A stretch of 64,000 nt of DNA from JAPLJM01 sp963708515 (GTDB taxonomy: Bacteria > Desulfobacterota > Syntrophia > Syntrophales > Fen-1087), in assembly GCA_963708515.1 (NCBI GenBank), contig CAVPSX010000021.1:310001-374000 (forward strand). Reading direction: 5' to 3'. The stretch's first letter is position 1, and the number at the start of each line of letters is the position of its first letter. Of the stretch, positions 52,035 through 61,252 are shown piece after piece. The notes below the pieces were generated by a model. That model ran no database searches. It had not been told where the DNA came from and saw only the letters and a list, made by a program, of their open reading frames with translations. The position numbers were made by a program, and so were the translations under genes.

Positions 52035-53135
52035 ATGAAAAAATCGGATCCCCTCATTGCGAAAACACTGCTCGCCTGGTACGACCAACGCCGGCGCATC
52101 CTGCCCTGGCGAGAGCATTCCGATCCCTACCGGGTCTGGATCTCGGAAATCATGCTACAGCAGACGCAGGTGGATACGGTCATCCCCTATTACCACCGTT
52201 TTCTGAAACGGTTTCCCGACGTGGCTGCACTGGCCGCCGCACCGCTGGACGACGTGCTTAAGGCCTGGGAAAATCTGGGGTATTATGCCCGGGCGCGGCA
52301 CCTGCATCGGGCCGCGCAGATTTTGGTCGAAAAATTCAACGGAAAGCTTCCGGATACATGGGAGGCGATCACCACGCTGCCCGGCATCGGCCATTACACA
52401 GCCGGCGCCATCCTGAGCATCTCCTTCGGAAAAGCTGTCCCCGCTGTGGACGGCAACGCACGCCGCGTCCTGAGCCGGCTCTACGCGGTACGTGAGCCGG
52501 CAAACCGGCGGGAAACGCAACAATACCTCCAGACCCTGGCCATATCCCTGATCCCTGAAACGGCGCCGGGATCGTTCAACCAGGCTCTGATGGACCTGGG
52601 CGCCATGATCTGCATGCCAAAATCGCCCGCCTGTGCGGACTGCCCCCTGCGGATGCACTGCAAGGCCCGTCAGGGCGGCTTGCAGGATGTGCTTCCGGTG
52701 TCTGAAAAAAGGCCGTCGCCGCCGCATGAGCGCGTCGCCGCCGCCGTTATCTTCAACCGGCAGGGTGAGGTGTTAATTGTCCGGCGACCCGCCCGGGGGT
52801 TGCTGGCTTCGCTCTGGAAATTCCCCGGCGGCATCGTGGAGAAAAAAGAGATGCTCGAAGAAGGCCTCGCGCACACAGTTCGGGATGAGTTGGGCATCCG
52901 GATCCGGGTTGGAAAACCGCTTGTTTCCGTCAATCATGCCTACACGCATTTCCGGATAACCTTGACCGCATTCCGCTGTTTCCGGCGCTCCGGAAGGCCC
53001 CGCACGGTCGCCTGCCAGGAATGGCGCTGGGCATCACCGGATGATCTCGAAAGGTTGACTTTCTCAAAGGCCGATCGCGCCGTCGTCTTTACTTTTCTTA
53101 GAAAATCATCTATGAATGTTCCCGGAGGGAAATGA
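52035..53135 (+). CDS. mutY: A/G-specific adenine DNA glycosylase
   Basis: It removes A opposite 8-oxoguanine. Catalytic E38 is in SEIMLQQTQ, the helix-hairpin-helix is LPGIGHYTAGAI, and catalytic Asp D139 is in AVDGNARRVL. The iron-sulfur cluster is formed by Cys in CMPKSPACADCPLRMHC. The C-terminal NUDIX-like domain (about 230-350) recognises 8-oxoG. Length 366 is normal. ATG 52035 gives the family start; upstream in-frame codons are not conserved. Confidence 0.96.
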   Translation: MKKSDPLIAKTLLAWYDQRRRILPWREHSDPYRVWISEIMLQQTQVDTVIPYYHRFLKRFPDVAALAAAPLDDVLKAWENLGYYARARHLHRAAQILVEKFNGKLPDTWEAITTLPGIGHYTAGAILSISFGKAVPAVDGNARRVLSRLYAVREPANRRETQQYLQTLAISLIPETAPGSFNQALMDLGAMICMPKSPACADCPLRMHCKARQGGLQDVLPVSEKRPSPPHERVAAAVIFNRQGEVLIVRRPARGLLASLWKFPGGIVEKKEMLEEGLAHTVRDELGIRIRVGKPLVSVNHAYTHFRITLTAFRCFRRSGRPRTVACQEWRWASPDDLERLTFSKADRAVVFTFLRKSSMNVPGGK

Positions 53136-53228
53136 CAGAGAAACTTATTTGCCGTACCCCTCCGGCTGCAGCGTTCGGACTGTTGACCCCTTTACCCTGT
53201 CCGGAATACAGACAAAAGGAGGCTCGTT

Positions 53229-53717
53229 ATGTCTCGAGAGAAAACCCCCGTGACGACGGCCCTGCTGGCCCTGAAAAAAAACCAGGTGGTATTTATCCCG
53301 CGGCCTTACAAATACGAAGATCACGGCGGGACCCGGGTATCAGCGCGCGAACTGGGTGTTGACGAACATGAAGTCATCAAAACACTTGTCATGGAAGACG
53401 AACACCAGATGCCGCTGATCATTCTGATGCATGGCGACAGGGAAGTCTCCACCAAGATGCTCGCTCGCATACTCGGGGTAAAGTCCGTTGACCCCTGTGA
53501 TCCGAAAACCGCAGAAAAGCATACTGGTTACAAGGTCGGGGGGACGTCGCCCTTCGGCACGAAAAAGACGCTGCCCCTCTATATGGAAGAAACCATCGCC
53601 GACCTGCCCCGCATCCTGATTAATGCGGGCGCCCGCGGGCTTCTGGCGGAGATGTCGCCGTCCGAACTGATCCGTGTCTTGCAACCGGTTCCCGTGAAAT
53701 GCGGCATGGCGTCTTAA
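53229..53717 (+). CDS. ybaK: Cys-tRNA(Pro)/Cys deacylase (YbaK/EbsC)
   Basis: The 162-residue YbaK/ProX-like editing domain has KTLVMEDEHQMPLIILMHGD, KVGGTSPFGTKKTLPLYME (the conserved GGxSPFG active-site segment) and INAGARGLLAEMSP. It hydrolyses mischarged Cys-tRNA(Pro). AAAGGAGG precedes the ATG. Intact. Confidence 0.93.
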   Translation: MSREKTPVTTALLALKKNQVVFIPRPYKYEDHGGTRVSARELGVDEHEVIKTLVMEDEHQMPLIILMHGDREVSTKMLARILGVKSVDPCDPKTAEKHTGYKVGGTSPFGTKKTLPLYMEETIADLPRILINAGARGLLAEMSPSELIRVLQPVPVKCGMAS

Positions 53718-53847
53718 AAGAAATATCGCAAGGCTTCTTGACGTTATGGTTAATCATCATTATACTTTCAGGGAAGACAAAAGAAGTATTTTGTGTCCGG
53801 ATTGCGGGTTTTGAAAAGCAGGCCCGAGAGGCATTGAAAGAGTGGTT

Positions 53848-54408
53848 ATGAGTTCCGAGCAAATGATTATCCGCTGCCTGAGCTGCGGGACGAAAAATCG
53901 CATACCCCGGCAACGCCTTCAGGACAAGCCGACATGCGGTCATTGCAGGGCGCCTCTGGACGAAATGATCATGCGTTGCCTCAGTTGCGGGACCAAAAAC
54001 CGCATGCCTGAGGATCGGATCAATGCCAACCCCAAATGCGGAAAATGCGGCGCCATCCTGGCCAACAGGAGCGCACAGGGCCGCCCTGTGGATGTGACGG
54101 ATGCAAACTTTTCCAAGGAGGTTATTTCCTCTGCCAGCTCCGTCCTCGTGGACTGCTGGGCGCCCTGGTGCGCCCCCTGCAGGACGGTGGCCCCCATTCT
54201 CGACGAGCTGGCCCACAAGTACGCCGGCGGCGTGAAGATTGCGAAACTCAACGTGGATGAAAATCCCCTGATCGCTTCCCAATATACGATCCAGAGCATT
54301 CCCACCATGCTGCTGTTCAAGGACGGCAAAATGATCAACAGGCTCGTCGGCGCGTTGCCCAAAGAAGAAATCGAGCGACACCTGCTGGCGATCATGAAAA
54401 CAAATTGA
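53848..54408 (+). CDS. Thioredoxin with two N-terminal zinc ribbons (TrxC-like)
   Basis: Residues 1-70 hold two zinc ribbons in tandem, each of CLSCGTKNR...CGHC/CGKC type. The thioredoxin domain (about 80-186) has active site WCAPC (C-A-P-C rather than C-G-P-C), the cis-Pro in SIPTML and KDGKMINRLVGA. Thioredoxin 2 has one ribbon; two is unusual. ATG 53848 is used with AAAGAG upstream. It probably serves oxidative-stress or zinc-linked thiol repair. Confidence 0.9.
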   Translation: MSSEQMIIRCLSCGTKNRIPRQRLQDKPTCGHCRAPLDEMIMRCLSCGTKNRMPEDRINANPKCGKCGAILANRSAQGRPVDVTDANFSKEVISSASSVLVDCWAPWCAPCRTVAPILDELAHKYAGGVKIAKLNVDENPLIASQYTIQSIPTMLLFKDGKMINRLVGALPKEEIERHLLAIMKTN

Positions 54409-54432
54409 CCGCTTTATCTTCGATGAAAAGAG

Positions 54433-54620
54433 ACCCTTGAAAAAAGGCTTCGCCGCGGCTCAAAATCTTTTTCGCTTGAAATATGATAATGCTTGAATAT
54501 GTTTGAAATAAATAAATGAGTCATGGGGAGGGGGCTTGACGGAGTCGTGTCCCCATCAACGAAAAATCTTTCATACGCCGCTTGCGAGCCATTTCTCAGC
54601 GGTTATGCAAAGCTTTCGAA
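54433..54620. repeat. GGTTCGCAAGCGG-family repeat pair (inverted arms)
   Basis: Left arm near 54433 (CCTTGAAAAAAGGCTTCGCCG) and right arm near 54574-54620 (GCCGCTTGCGAGCC, ATGCAAAGCTTTCG) resemble the elements at 56643 and 63900. It fills most of the gap before the small Cys-rich genes. Confidence 0.5.
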
Positions 54621-54636
54621 AAGTTGAAGATCAACG

Positions 54637-54819
54637 ATGAGTGTTTCATCCGAAACGGGGCCACAGGCGCCTGTCCCTGCATGCGACGACGATTTTGAAA
54701 ACTGCAAGGGCCAGTGCGGATATACGCAATGGTGCCGGGCCTGCATGGAAGAAAGAAATAAATTGCTCGACGAGGCTCAGCGAAAGGAGGCAAATGATGC
54801 CGACGATCAATACACTTAA
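54637..54819 (+). CDS. Small Cys-containing protein (doubtful)
   Basis: Sixty residues with four Cys (ENCKGQCGYTQWCRAC) and a charged helical end. It overlaps the rubredoxin-like gene by 23 bp in another frame, and its ribosome site is weak. The Cys spacing looks like a metal-binding or iron-sulfur peptide. It could be real but may be a chance frame. Confidence 0.4.
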   Translation: MSVSSETGPQAPVPACDDDFENCKGQCGYTQWCRACMEERNKLLDEAQRKEANDADDQYT

Positions 54820-54982
54820 AATACCGGATAACACTTGGAAGTGCAGCAACTGCGGAAACACCATCCAGGCCCAGATCCCCCCGCAGGCGTGTCCGGTTTG
54901 TTCCCGGAAATGCGAATTCCTGAATGTGACCTGCTATCAGCCGGACTGCGGGTTCACGGGAATGGATAAGCGGCTGAAGTGA
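54797..54982 (+). CDS. Rubredoxin-like small zinc/iron protein
   Basis: The 61-residue product MPTINTLKIPDNTWKCSNCG has rubredoxin-type knuckles (CSNCG, CPVCSRKC) and two more Cys (CYQPDC). The order resembles the rubredoxin-like end of rubrerythrins. AAAGGAGG lies 6 nt before ATG 54797 (an adjacent ATG at 54794 is also in frame). It probably carries one Fe or Zn and acts as an electron carrier or metal protein. Confidence 0.75.
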   Translation: MPTINTLKIPDNTWKCSNCGNTIQAQIPPQACPVCSRKCEFLNVTCYQPDCGFTGMDKRLK

Positions 54983-55059
54983 TCCCGGCAAGCTGAAATC
55001 TCCCCGGAATCCCCTCACCTCCGGAAGCGGGGAACAAACTGACAGCGAGGAGACGCTTC

Positions 55060-56634
55060 ATGCAAATCTTTGAAAACGCCGAATTCATCTCCTGCGAGGA
55101 CCAGAACCGGGTCTTCCGGGTGATGGTGGAAGATCGCGGCCGCATCGTGTTTATGGGCGATCAACTTCCGGAGGCCTACAGGGCCTTCCCGACACGTATC
55201 AACCTTCAGGGGTGCTGCATCCTTCCCGCCTTTGCCGATACGCACATGCATTTTGAATCCTTCGCTTTTTTCCGCTCCACGTTCGATGTCCGACATGTGC
55301 AGAACTTCGCGGAACTGTCCGATGTCATTCAAGAATATGAACAGAGCCACCCCCGTGAAAAGGTCATGCTGGGGTTCGGCGTTTCTGCCCATACGGTTGA
55401 GGAAAGGCGGCTTCCGGACCGGAGCCGCCTCGATCAGATAACGACAAAACCGCTCTGCATTGTCAAATACGACGGCCACGCCGCCGTGGCCAATACCGCC
55501 CTGCTGGAGAAAATGCCGCGATCCATCACGGCACAGGCCGGCTTTGACAAAGCAACCGGCGGCCTTTATCAGCAGGCCTACTATGACGCCGTCAACCATC
55601 TGACCCGGTCGATTTCCCTCTATCAGGTTCTCAAAAATCTGCTCGGCGCATCGGATGAACTCGCCAGGCGCGGTATCGGGTTGTGCCACACGGTGGAAGG
55701 CCTGGGTTTTCCGCTGGACGCCGATATCGATCTGATGCGCTTTGCCGCCCGGGGCCTGCCGCTTCAATACCGCATCTATTTCCAGACCATGGACGTCCGG
55801 AAAGTGGTCCGGCGCAACCTGCCCCGGATCGGGGGCTGCTTCGCCACCGCCCTGGACGGCTGCTTTGGAACCGAAGACGCCGCCCTGAGCGAACCCTACA
55901 CGAATAATGCCGCCAATCGTGGCTTCCTGGCCTATTCGCAGGAACAGGTAAGCGATTTCGTAAAAAGTGCAAACCGCCTGGGGCTGCAGGTGTCCATGCA
56001 TGCCATCGGGGACGCTGCCGTCGAACAGGCGATCATTGCCTATGAAGCGGCCCTGGCCGACTTTCCGCGGCAGGATCACCGTCACGTGATCATCCACGCA
56101 AGCCTGATGCCGCCTCCGCTTCTGGAACGTGCGGCAAGACTCGGCATTCATATCTCCATCCAGCCGCCCTTGCTCCACTGGGACCAGGAGCCCATGAGCT
56201 ATCTGACACACATCCTGGGCCAAAGGGCGGAACACCTGATGACCTGCAAAAGCATGATCGATTACGGACTGACGATTGCGGGCGGCTCCGACGCCCCTTG
56301 TTCTTATCCCGATGCAATCCGCGGCATCCATACCGCCTGCAACCACCCCGATCCGGATCAGCGCATATCCACGCTGGATGCCCTGCGCATGCATACCCAC
56401 TGGGCGGCCCGGCTCTCATTCGATGAGAATGAGCGCGGCACGCTGACACCCGGGAAAATCGCCGATTTTGTAGCGCTGGATAAAAACCCGCTTGCGGTAA
56501 AACAGGAACATCTGAAGGATATCAATGTGATGGGTCTGTATTTGAAGGGCCGGCCCTATGAGCCGTCCCTGAGAAGTCCGGCCGACCTCTGCAAGCAGGC
56601 TTTGAAAAATTTTCTCTTAAAGCGTCAGTCGTGA
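55060..56634 (+). CDS. YtcJ-like metal-dependent amidohydrolase
   Basis: The 524-residue TIM-barrel amidohydrolase has HxH ligands in ADTHMHFES, a mid-barrel VSMHAIGDAAVEQA, HRHVIIHASLM and the C-terminal Asp motif GGSDAPCSYPDA. The GKIADFVALDKNPL ending is usual for the family. Substrate unknown; relatives act on N-substituted formamides or aryl amides. GAGGAG ribosome site. Intact. Confidence 0.9.
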   Translation: MQIFENAEFISCEDQNRVFRVMVEDRGRIVFMGDQLPEAYRAFPTRINLQGCCILPAFADTHMHFESFAFFRSTFDVRHVQNFAELSDVIQEYEQSHPREKVMLGFGVSAHTVEERRLPDRSRLDQITTKPLCIVKYDGHAAVANTALLEKMPRSITAQAGFDKATGGLYQQAYYDAVNHLTRSISLYQVLKNLLGASDELARRGIGLCHTVEGLGFPLDADIDLMRFAARGLPLQYRIYFQTMDVRKVVRRNLPRIGGCFATALDGCFGTEDAALSEPYTNNAANRGFLAYSQEQVSDFVKSANRLGLQVSMHAIGDAAVEQAIIAYEAALADFPRQDHRHVIIHASLMPPPLLERAARLGIHISIQPPLLHWDQEPMSYLTHILGQRAEHLMTCKSMIDYGLTIAGGSDAPCSYPDAIRGIHTACNHPDPDQRISTLDALRMHTHWAARLSFDENERGTLTPGKIADFVALDKNPLAVKQEHLKDINVMGLYLKGRPYEPSLRSPADLCKQALKNFLLKRQS

Positions 56635-56642
56635 GCTTTGCA

Positions 56643-56697
56643 CAACCGGTGAAAAAAGGTTCGCAAGCGGCGGCGAAGCTATTTTTCAAAGGTCTCT
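56643..56697. repeat. GGTTCGCAAGCGG-family dispersed repeat
   Basis: GAAAAAAGGTTCGCAAGCGG followed by CGGCGAAGCTATTTTTC. Nearly the same as part of 27130-27205. Confidence 0.7.
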
Positions 56698-56719
56698 AAT
56701 CGTGAATGGGAGCGATTAT

Positions 56720-57283
56720 ATGACTTCAGAACAGAATGACGAAGACAACGGTCATTTAATGTATCGCGGCCGGGTCTTTGATGTTTATGAGGGGGAGGTC
56801 TGCTTTCCCAATGGCCGGAAAAGCCGGCAGAGCTGGATTGACCACAAACCCTGCGTCGCCGTTGTCCCGGTAACCGATGCGGGCAGGTTGGTCCTCATCC
56901 GGCAGTACCGCCATGCCACGCGCCAGGTCATTACAGAAATTCCGGCAGGGGCCATCGATAAAGGAGAGACGTCGGCAGCAGCCTGCGCACAACGGGAACT
57001 GGCCGAAGAAATCGGCTTTCAGGCAAAACAGCTCGTCAAGCTCTTCGAAGGGTATCTGATCCCGGGTTACGGCAATGAATATATGTATTTTTTCCTCGCT
57101 CGCGGCCTCTTCCCGCTGCATTTGCCGCCGGACGAGGATGAATTCATTGAAACGCTGACGGTCTCCTTCAATGAGGCCGAAGCCATGATCAGATCGAAAC
57201 GGATTGTCGACGTGAAGACGGCGCTTGGCATCTGTCTCGCTACCGCCTGGCTGAAGCAACAAGGGCCTGAACCGGAAAGTTAA
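56720..57283 (+). CDS. NUDIX hydrolase, probably ADP-ribose pyrophosphatase
   Basis: The Nudix box reads GAIDKGETSAAACAQRELAE and continues EIGF. The preceding RQYRHATRQVITEIPAGAI matches ADP-ribose/NudF-type enzymes. ATG 56720 (GGGAG 7 nt upstream) gives 187 residues. It likely hydrolyses ADP-ribose or related dinucleotides. Confidence 0.9.
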   Translation: MTSEQNDEDNGHLMYRGRVFDVYEGEVCFPNGRKSRQSWIDHKPCVAVVPVTDAGRLVLIRQYRHATRQVITEIPAGAIDKGETSAAACAQRELAEEIGFQAKQLVKLFEGYLIPGYGNEYMYFFLARGLFPLHLPPDEDEFIETLTVSFNEAEAMIRSKRIVDVKTALGICLATAWLKQQGPEPES

Positions 57284-57294
57284 TGCCCCATTTT

Positions 57295-57864
57295 TCAACG
57301 CAGCATCTTTCCCCGCTTATCCAGTTGAACCTCGAGCTGTTTCAGTAACTCTATATCTTCTTTTAATTTTTCGTTCTCCTGCAGCAGGCTGTCACGCTCG
57401 GCCTGGAACTTGCTGCCCAGCGCCTGGAGGTCCTTTTTAAGCCGCTCGTTGTCCCGCTTGAGCCTGTCAGACAGGCCCTGTTCGGAGAGGCCCTTCGCCT
57501 GCAGGGACTGGATGGCGTCGATCAAATGGATGAATGTTTCCGCCAGCGGGCGCCACCTGCTGTTGGGATGGTCCTTCGTCAAAGCGGCAAGGGTTTCCCT
57601 TGCCTTTGCATAATCCGCCGGTTTGTCCGATAGGCCCAGCCAGGACACACCTTCATTGAGCATCATGGCGTCGGCCGGCGGTCCGGTGAAAAGCCCGGCT
57701 TTCTCAGCGGGGACCACGGCAATGCCCGGACCTGTCCCTTGACCCGGCACCACGGCAGATGAAGATGCGCAGGCGCCGAACAATAGAACCGCAATACTCA
57801 CAACAAAGAGCCGGGCCAGATGACCCTGCAAAAAGAGCCGGTCTCTGTTCCTATCAAATATCAT
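57295..57864 (-). CDS. Coiled-coil lipoprotein
   Basis: A lipoprotein signal (VVSIAVLLFGAC) gives a mature protein with a TPR-like helical part (about 75-120) and a C-terminal coiled coil (130-187) of Lys, Glu, Leu and Gln. AAGGA lies before ATG 57864. It resembles two-component-system accessory lipoproteins (QseG-like) but not closely enough to name. It lies 102 bp after, and on the same strand as, the diguanylate cyclase gene. Confidence 0.75.
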   Translation of the reverse strand: MIFDRNRDRLFLQGHLARLFVVSIAVLLFGACASSSAVVPGQGTGPGIAVVPAEKAGLFTGPPADAMMLNEGVSWLGLSDKPADYAKARETLAALTKDHPNSRWRPLAETFIHLIDAIQSLQAKGLSEQGLSDRLKRDNERLKKDLQALGSKFQAERDSLLQENEKLKEDIELLKQLEVQLDKRGKMLR

Positions 57865-57965
57865 GTCGTCCTTCCTGAAAAAGCGGGATCCCCGCATTAT
57901 CAACGATATTTATTTCCTGCTCCAAGGGAATCACTCTCCATCTCCATAAGAGACCGATGAACCAA

Positions 57966-59384
57966 TCACGCTTTTCCGGTCGATTCCGCCTGGCCGGTTT
58001 CGGTTCCGGATGGTCTTAAGCCAAGCCTTCTTTCTTTAACAAAGTTGTTGCCCCCGAGTGATTTTGCATATTCCTTCAATTCCGCCGCTACTTCCGCCAT
58101 TTCGAGGGCATTTTTAAAGCGGCTCCCGTCGCCGGTGACCATTGCCACAGAAACGGACAGCAGCGGAAAGGTCTGTTCATTCCCTTTTCGATCCTTGCCG
58201 ACGATAAAGCCCCGTTGCAGATCTTCCGCCGAGTAAAACGGCCGGATATGCTCATCAAAGACGTCCACAAGGCGGCGGCCAAGTGTCTCAGACAGGTCGG
58301 GGTCGGCAATCAGCACAAAGTCATCCCCGCCGATATGACCGACAAAAATATCCCGCATCTCGGCGCGTTCCCGCTCTGCCAATAGTATCTTCGCGACTTC
58401 CTTGATAATTTCACTTGCCCAGGCGTAACCATACTTGTCGGCATAGGGCTTGAAATGGTCGAGATCGATCTGACAAAGCGAAAAAGCGCTCGGGGCCGAT
58501 AACCGTTCCTCGATAATTCGCTCAATGGCCAGGTTTCCAGGCAGGCCGGTGAGAGGGCTGGCATCGAGATTCAAGGCCTCGAGCACCTTAAGCCGTTTTG
58601 TCATCACCCCGAAAGCGTTTGCCAGACGACCGATTTCATCGGGCCGATCGATGTGCGGATGGTGGTCAAACTGCCCTTCCGCAATCTCACTGGTTGCCTT
58701 TTCCAACTGTTTCAACGGCATGGAAATATTATACGTGATCAGCAGGGCCAGTGAAAATCCCGCTGCGAGACTCAACACCGCCAGGACAATCGTCATGTGT
58801 GCGGCATTGGCGCCCTGCGTGCGTATCAGATTCATCCTGGCGTCGATGCTCTGTTCTGCTTTATGCTGAATAGTCCGCGCCTGGGACGCCAGGTTCTCGA
58901 TGATTTGTTTCCCATCGCCTTCAGACAGGGCCACGGCCTCCTGCAGCCTGTTTGCCCCGACCAGCACCATTGTCTGTTCAAAATGGGCCGCATACTGCTG
59001 CACCAGCGCCGCTATCTGCGCATGTCTGTCTGCATAATCCGGGAAGGGATGACCGGCAAGATCCTGCAGATATTGCGCAAATTCCCGGTTGTGTTCCCGA
59101 AAGATCTCGGCAATGGCGGGGTCCTTGAGAATGATGAATCTGCGTTCGGCGCTTTCCTGGGCCAGCAGGGCAGCCATCATTTTCTTGCTGGTTTCGATCA
59201 CAAAGAAATCCCGGTTGATGATACCATAGGCCAGATTATTGAGTTGATGCAGGCTGACGACAGCGTAAGCGCTGGCCATTACCGTCAGGAGGGCCATCAC
59301 GAGATAGCTCAGGAGCATTTTTCGGCTGATTGTCAGTTTCACGATCCCCGCCTGCTTTGGTCGGAATGGGGTGTTGACTACCAT
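57966..59384 (-). CDS. Membrane diguanylate cyclase (4HB-HAMP-GGDEF)
   Basis: First helix (about 20-40), a periplasmic four-helix-bundle sensor (45-190), a second helix (about 195-215), HAMP (about 215-270) and a GGDEF domain (about 285-440) with GGDDF at 352-356. A regular GGDDF variant can still make c-di-GMP. No clear inhibitory RxxD was seen. It probably senses a small ligand or envelope state. The start is uncertain: 59384 is used, as the upstream extension is unconserved. Confidence 0.88.
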   Translation of the reverse strand: MVVNTPFRPKQAGIVKLTISRKMLLSYLVMALLTVMASAYAVVSLHQLNNLAYGIINRDFFVIETSKKMMAALLAQESAERRFIILKDPAIAEIFREHNREFAQYLQDLAGHPFPDYADRHAQIAALVQQYAAHFEQTMVLVGANRLQEAVALSEGDGKQIIENLASQARTIQHKAEQSIDARMNLIRTQGANAAHMTIVLAVLSLAAGFSLALLITYNISMPLKQLEKATSEIAEGQFDHHPHIDRPDEIGRLANAFGVMTKRLKVLEALNLDASPLTGLPGNLAIERIIEERLSAPSAFSLCQIDLDHFKPYADKYGYAWASEIIKEVAKILLAERERAEMRDIFVGHIGGDDFVLIADPDLSETLGRRLVDVFDEHIRPFYSAEDLQRGFIVGKDRKGNEQTFPLLSVSVAMVTGDGSRFKNALEMAEVAAELKEYAKSLGGNNFVKERRLGLRPSGTETGQAESTGKA

Positions 59385-59478
59385 ATCTCCGGCGTTTCCG
59401 CAAAGAAGAAAACGCGGTGGTGGCGAAAAACTGTCTGCAAAAATATGACAACTTCGTAAAAAGCACCGCAAGGCGCAA

Positions 59479-59502
59479 GGGGACAGGTTTAAACCTGTCC
59501 CC
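59479..59502. repeat. Palindrome of the GGGGACAGGTTT family, copy 2
   Basis: Identical to the 24-bp core of 18292-18321. It is flanked by CTTCGTAAAAAGCACCGC and GGCGTACTTTTACGGACGCC, which resemble the flanks of copy 1. It abuts a truncated membrane-protein gene. Confidence 0.85.
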
Positions 59503-59544
59503 TGAGGCGTACTTTTACGGACGCCGCAATAAGAATGCAGCGCA

Positions 59545-59854
59545 AAGCGGCATGCCGGCCAACATCTACGGCGCCATTGCCGCCATAGTGGTGCTGCCCT
59601 TTACGACAGCGCAGATGACGCTCATGGCGATTTTTCTGCTGACGGCCCATAATATGACCCAGGAGGGCATCATCCAGGCCAGATCGGGCCTGCATCCGCT
59701 CAAGGCCACGCTTTTCCGGCTGTGCGCGGCGACGGCGACGGTCATGCTGGTAGCACCTTTTCTGACAAACGGCCAGACGATGAACCTTTCTGTCGAGGCC
59801 GTGACAACGGCCGCCGTCCGAAGCCATTCTGTCAAGAGCAACAATTCTTGCTGA
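59545..59854 (+). pseudogene. Fragment of a nucleoside-recognition (Gate) domain membrane protein
   Basis: ANIYGAIAAIVVLPFTTAQM, FLLTAHNMTQEGIIQ and SGLHPLKATLFRLCAA match the C-terminal part of YjiG/SpmB-like Gate-domain membrane proteins. The N-terminal part is missing, and the sequence in front is the GGGGACAG palindrome element with its flank, so the repeat seems to mark the truncation point. Not expected to work. Confidence 0.7.
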
Positions 59855-59928
59855 GGCCGTCATCTTTTGATATAGTGTGCTCAGTCATGATTCAGAAAGG
59901 TTGAATAACAATGCGGGAGGCCTGACAG

Positions 59929-61239
59929 ATGATCTACAATGAGGAATTTGAAACCCTGCCCAGGGAAGCGCTTGAGGCGCTGCAGCTCAAACGGCTGCAG
60001 CAGGTGGTGCAGCGGGTTTATCACACCGTCGGCTTTTACCGGGCGGCCTTTGATGAGGCAGGTGTGAAGCCGGATGATATTAAAAGCCTTGCCGATCTTG
60101 CCCGGTTTCCCTTTACAACCAAACAGGACCTGCGCGACAATTACCCCTTCGGCCTGTTTGCCGTGCCCATGAGCAACGTCGTCCGGTTGCACGCCTCATC
60201 CGGCACAACGGGACGCGCCACCGTCGTGGGATATACGAAACGCGATATCGACGTCTGGTCGGAGCTCATGGCGCGCTGCTTTGCAGCCGCAGGCCTGAAC
60301 AAGAACGACATCATCCACAATGCTTACGGCTACGGCCTGTTTACGGGAGGCCTGGGCGCCCATTACGGGGCGGAACGGCTGGGTGCCAGCGTCATCCCCA
60401 TGTCGGGCGGCAACACCAAGCGGCAGATCATGATCCTGCAGGATTTCGGTCCCACGGCGATCTGCTGCACGCCCTCTTATGCCCTCAACCTGGCGGAACA
60501 GGGTCGGGCCATGGGCGTCGACATGCAAAACCTGAAGCTGCGCGTCGGGATCTTCGGGGCCGAACCCTGGTCGGACAAAATGCGGGATGATATCGAAAGT
60601 GCCTTTAACATCAAAGCCTTAAACATCTACGGCCTGTCGGAAGTCATGGGGCCGGGCGTCTCAATGGAATGCATCGAGGGCCGCAGCGGCATGCATGTCT
60701 TCGAGGATCACTTTCTCACCGAGATCATCAATCCGGAAACCGGCGCCGTCCTCCCCTACGGCGAAAAGGGCGAACTGGTCTTCACCACGATCACGAAAGA
60801 GGCCTTCCCGCTGATCCGTTTCCGCTCGCGGGATATCACGACACTGAATATCGCGCCGTGCCGGTGCGGCCGGACCCATGTCCGAATGGATCGCGTCATG
60901 GGCCGCAGCGACGACATGCTTATCATCCGCGGCGTGAACGTCTTCCCGTCGCAGATCGAAGCCGTGCTGCTCAATATCGAGGGCGTCGAACCGCATTACC
61001 AGTTGATCGTGGAGAGGGTCGACACACTGGACACCCTTGAAGTCCAGGTGGAGGTCAGCGAAAAGCTCATGGACGAGTCGGCGGGTGAAGTCCGGGTTCT
61101 GCAGAACATGGAGCGGCGCATCGTCAAGGATATGAAGGACTATCTGGGCATTTCCGCCAAGGTGAAGCTCGTGGAGCCGAAATCATTGCAGCGTTTCGAG
61201 GGCAAGGCCAGCCGGGTCATTGATAAAAGAAAGATATGA
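59929..61239 (+). CDS. paaK: Phenylacetate-CoA ligase family enzyme
   Basis: The 436-residue adenylate-forming enzyme has the AMP-binding motif HASSGTTGRATVVGYT, NIYGLSEVMGPGV and the C-terminal RSDDMLIIRGVNVFPSQIEA. The length and short C-terminal domain fit PaaK. It activates phenylacetate or a similar aromatic acid with ATP and CoA. An ACT protein follows 13 bp later, a common pairing. GGGAGG ribosome site. Intact. Confidence 0.92.
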   Translation: MIYNEEFETLPREALEALQLKRLQQVVQRVYHTVGFYRAAFDEAGVKPDDIKSLADLARFPFTTKQDLRDNYPFGLFAVPMSNVVRLHASSGTTGRATVVGYTKRDIDVWSELMARCFAAAGLNKNDIIHNAYGYGLFTGGLGAHYGAERLGASVIPMSGGNTKRQIMILQDFGPTAICCTPSYALNLAEQGRAMGVDMQNLKLRVGIFGAEPWSDKMRDDIESAFNIKALNIYGLSEVMGPGVSMECIEGRSGMHVFEDHFLTEIINPETGAVLPYGEKGELVFTTITKEAFPLIRFRSRDITTLNIAPCRCGRTHVRMDRVMGRSDDMLIIRGVNVFPSQIEAVLLNIEGVEPHYQLIVERVDTLDTLEVQVEVSEKLMDESAGEVRVLQNMERRIVKDMKDYLGISAKVKLVEPKSLQRFEGKASRVIDKRKI

Positions 61240-61252
61240 GGGAGGATTGCTC

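Noticed and set aside
55015..56400. Open frame of 461 codons antisense to the amidohydrolase
   Set aside because: Shadow of a confirmed gene.
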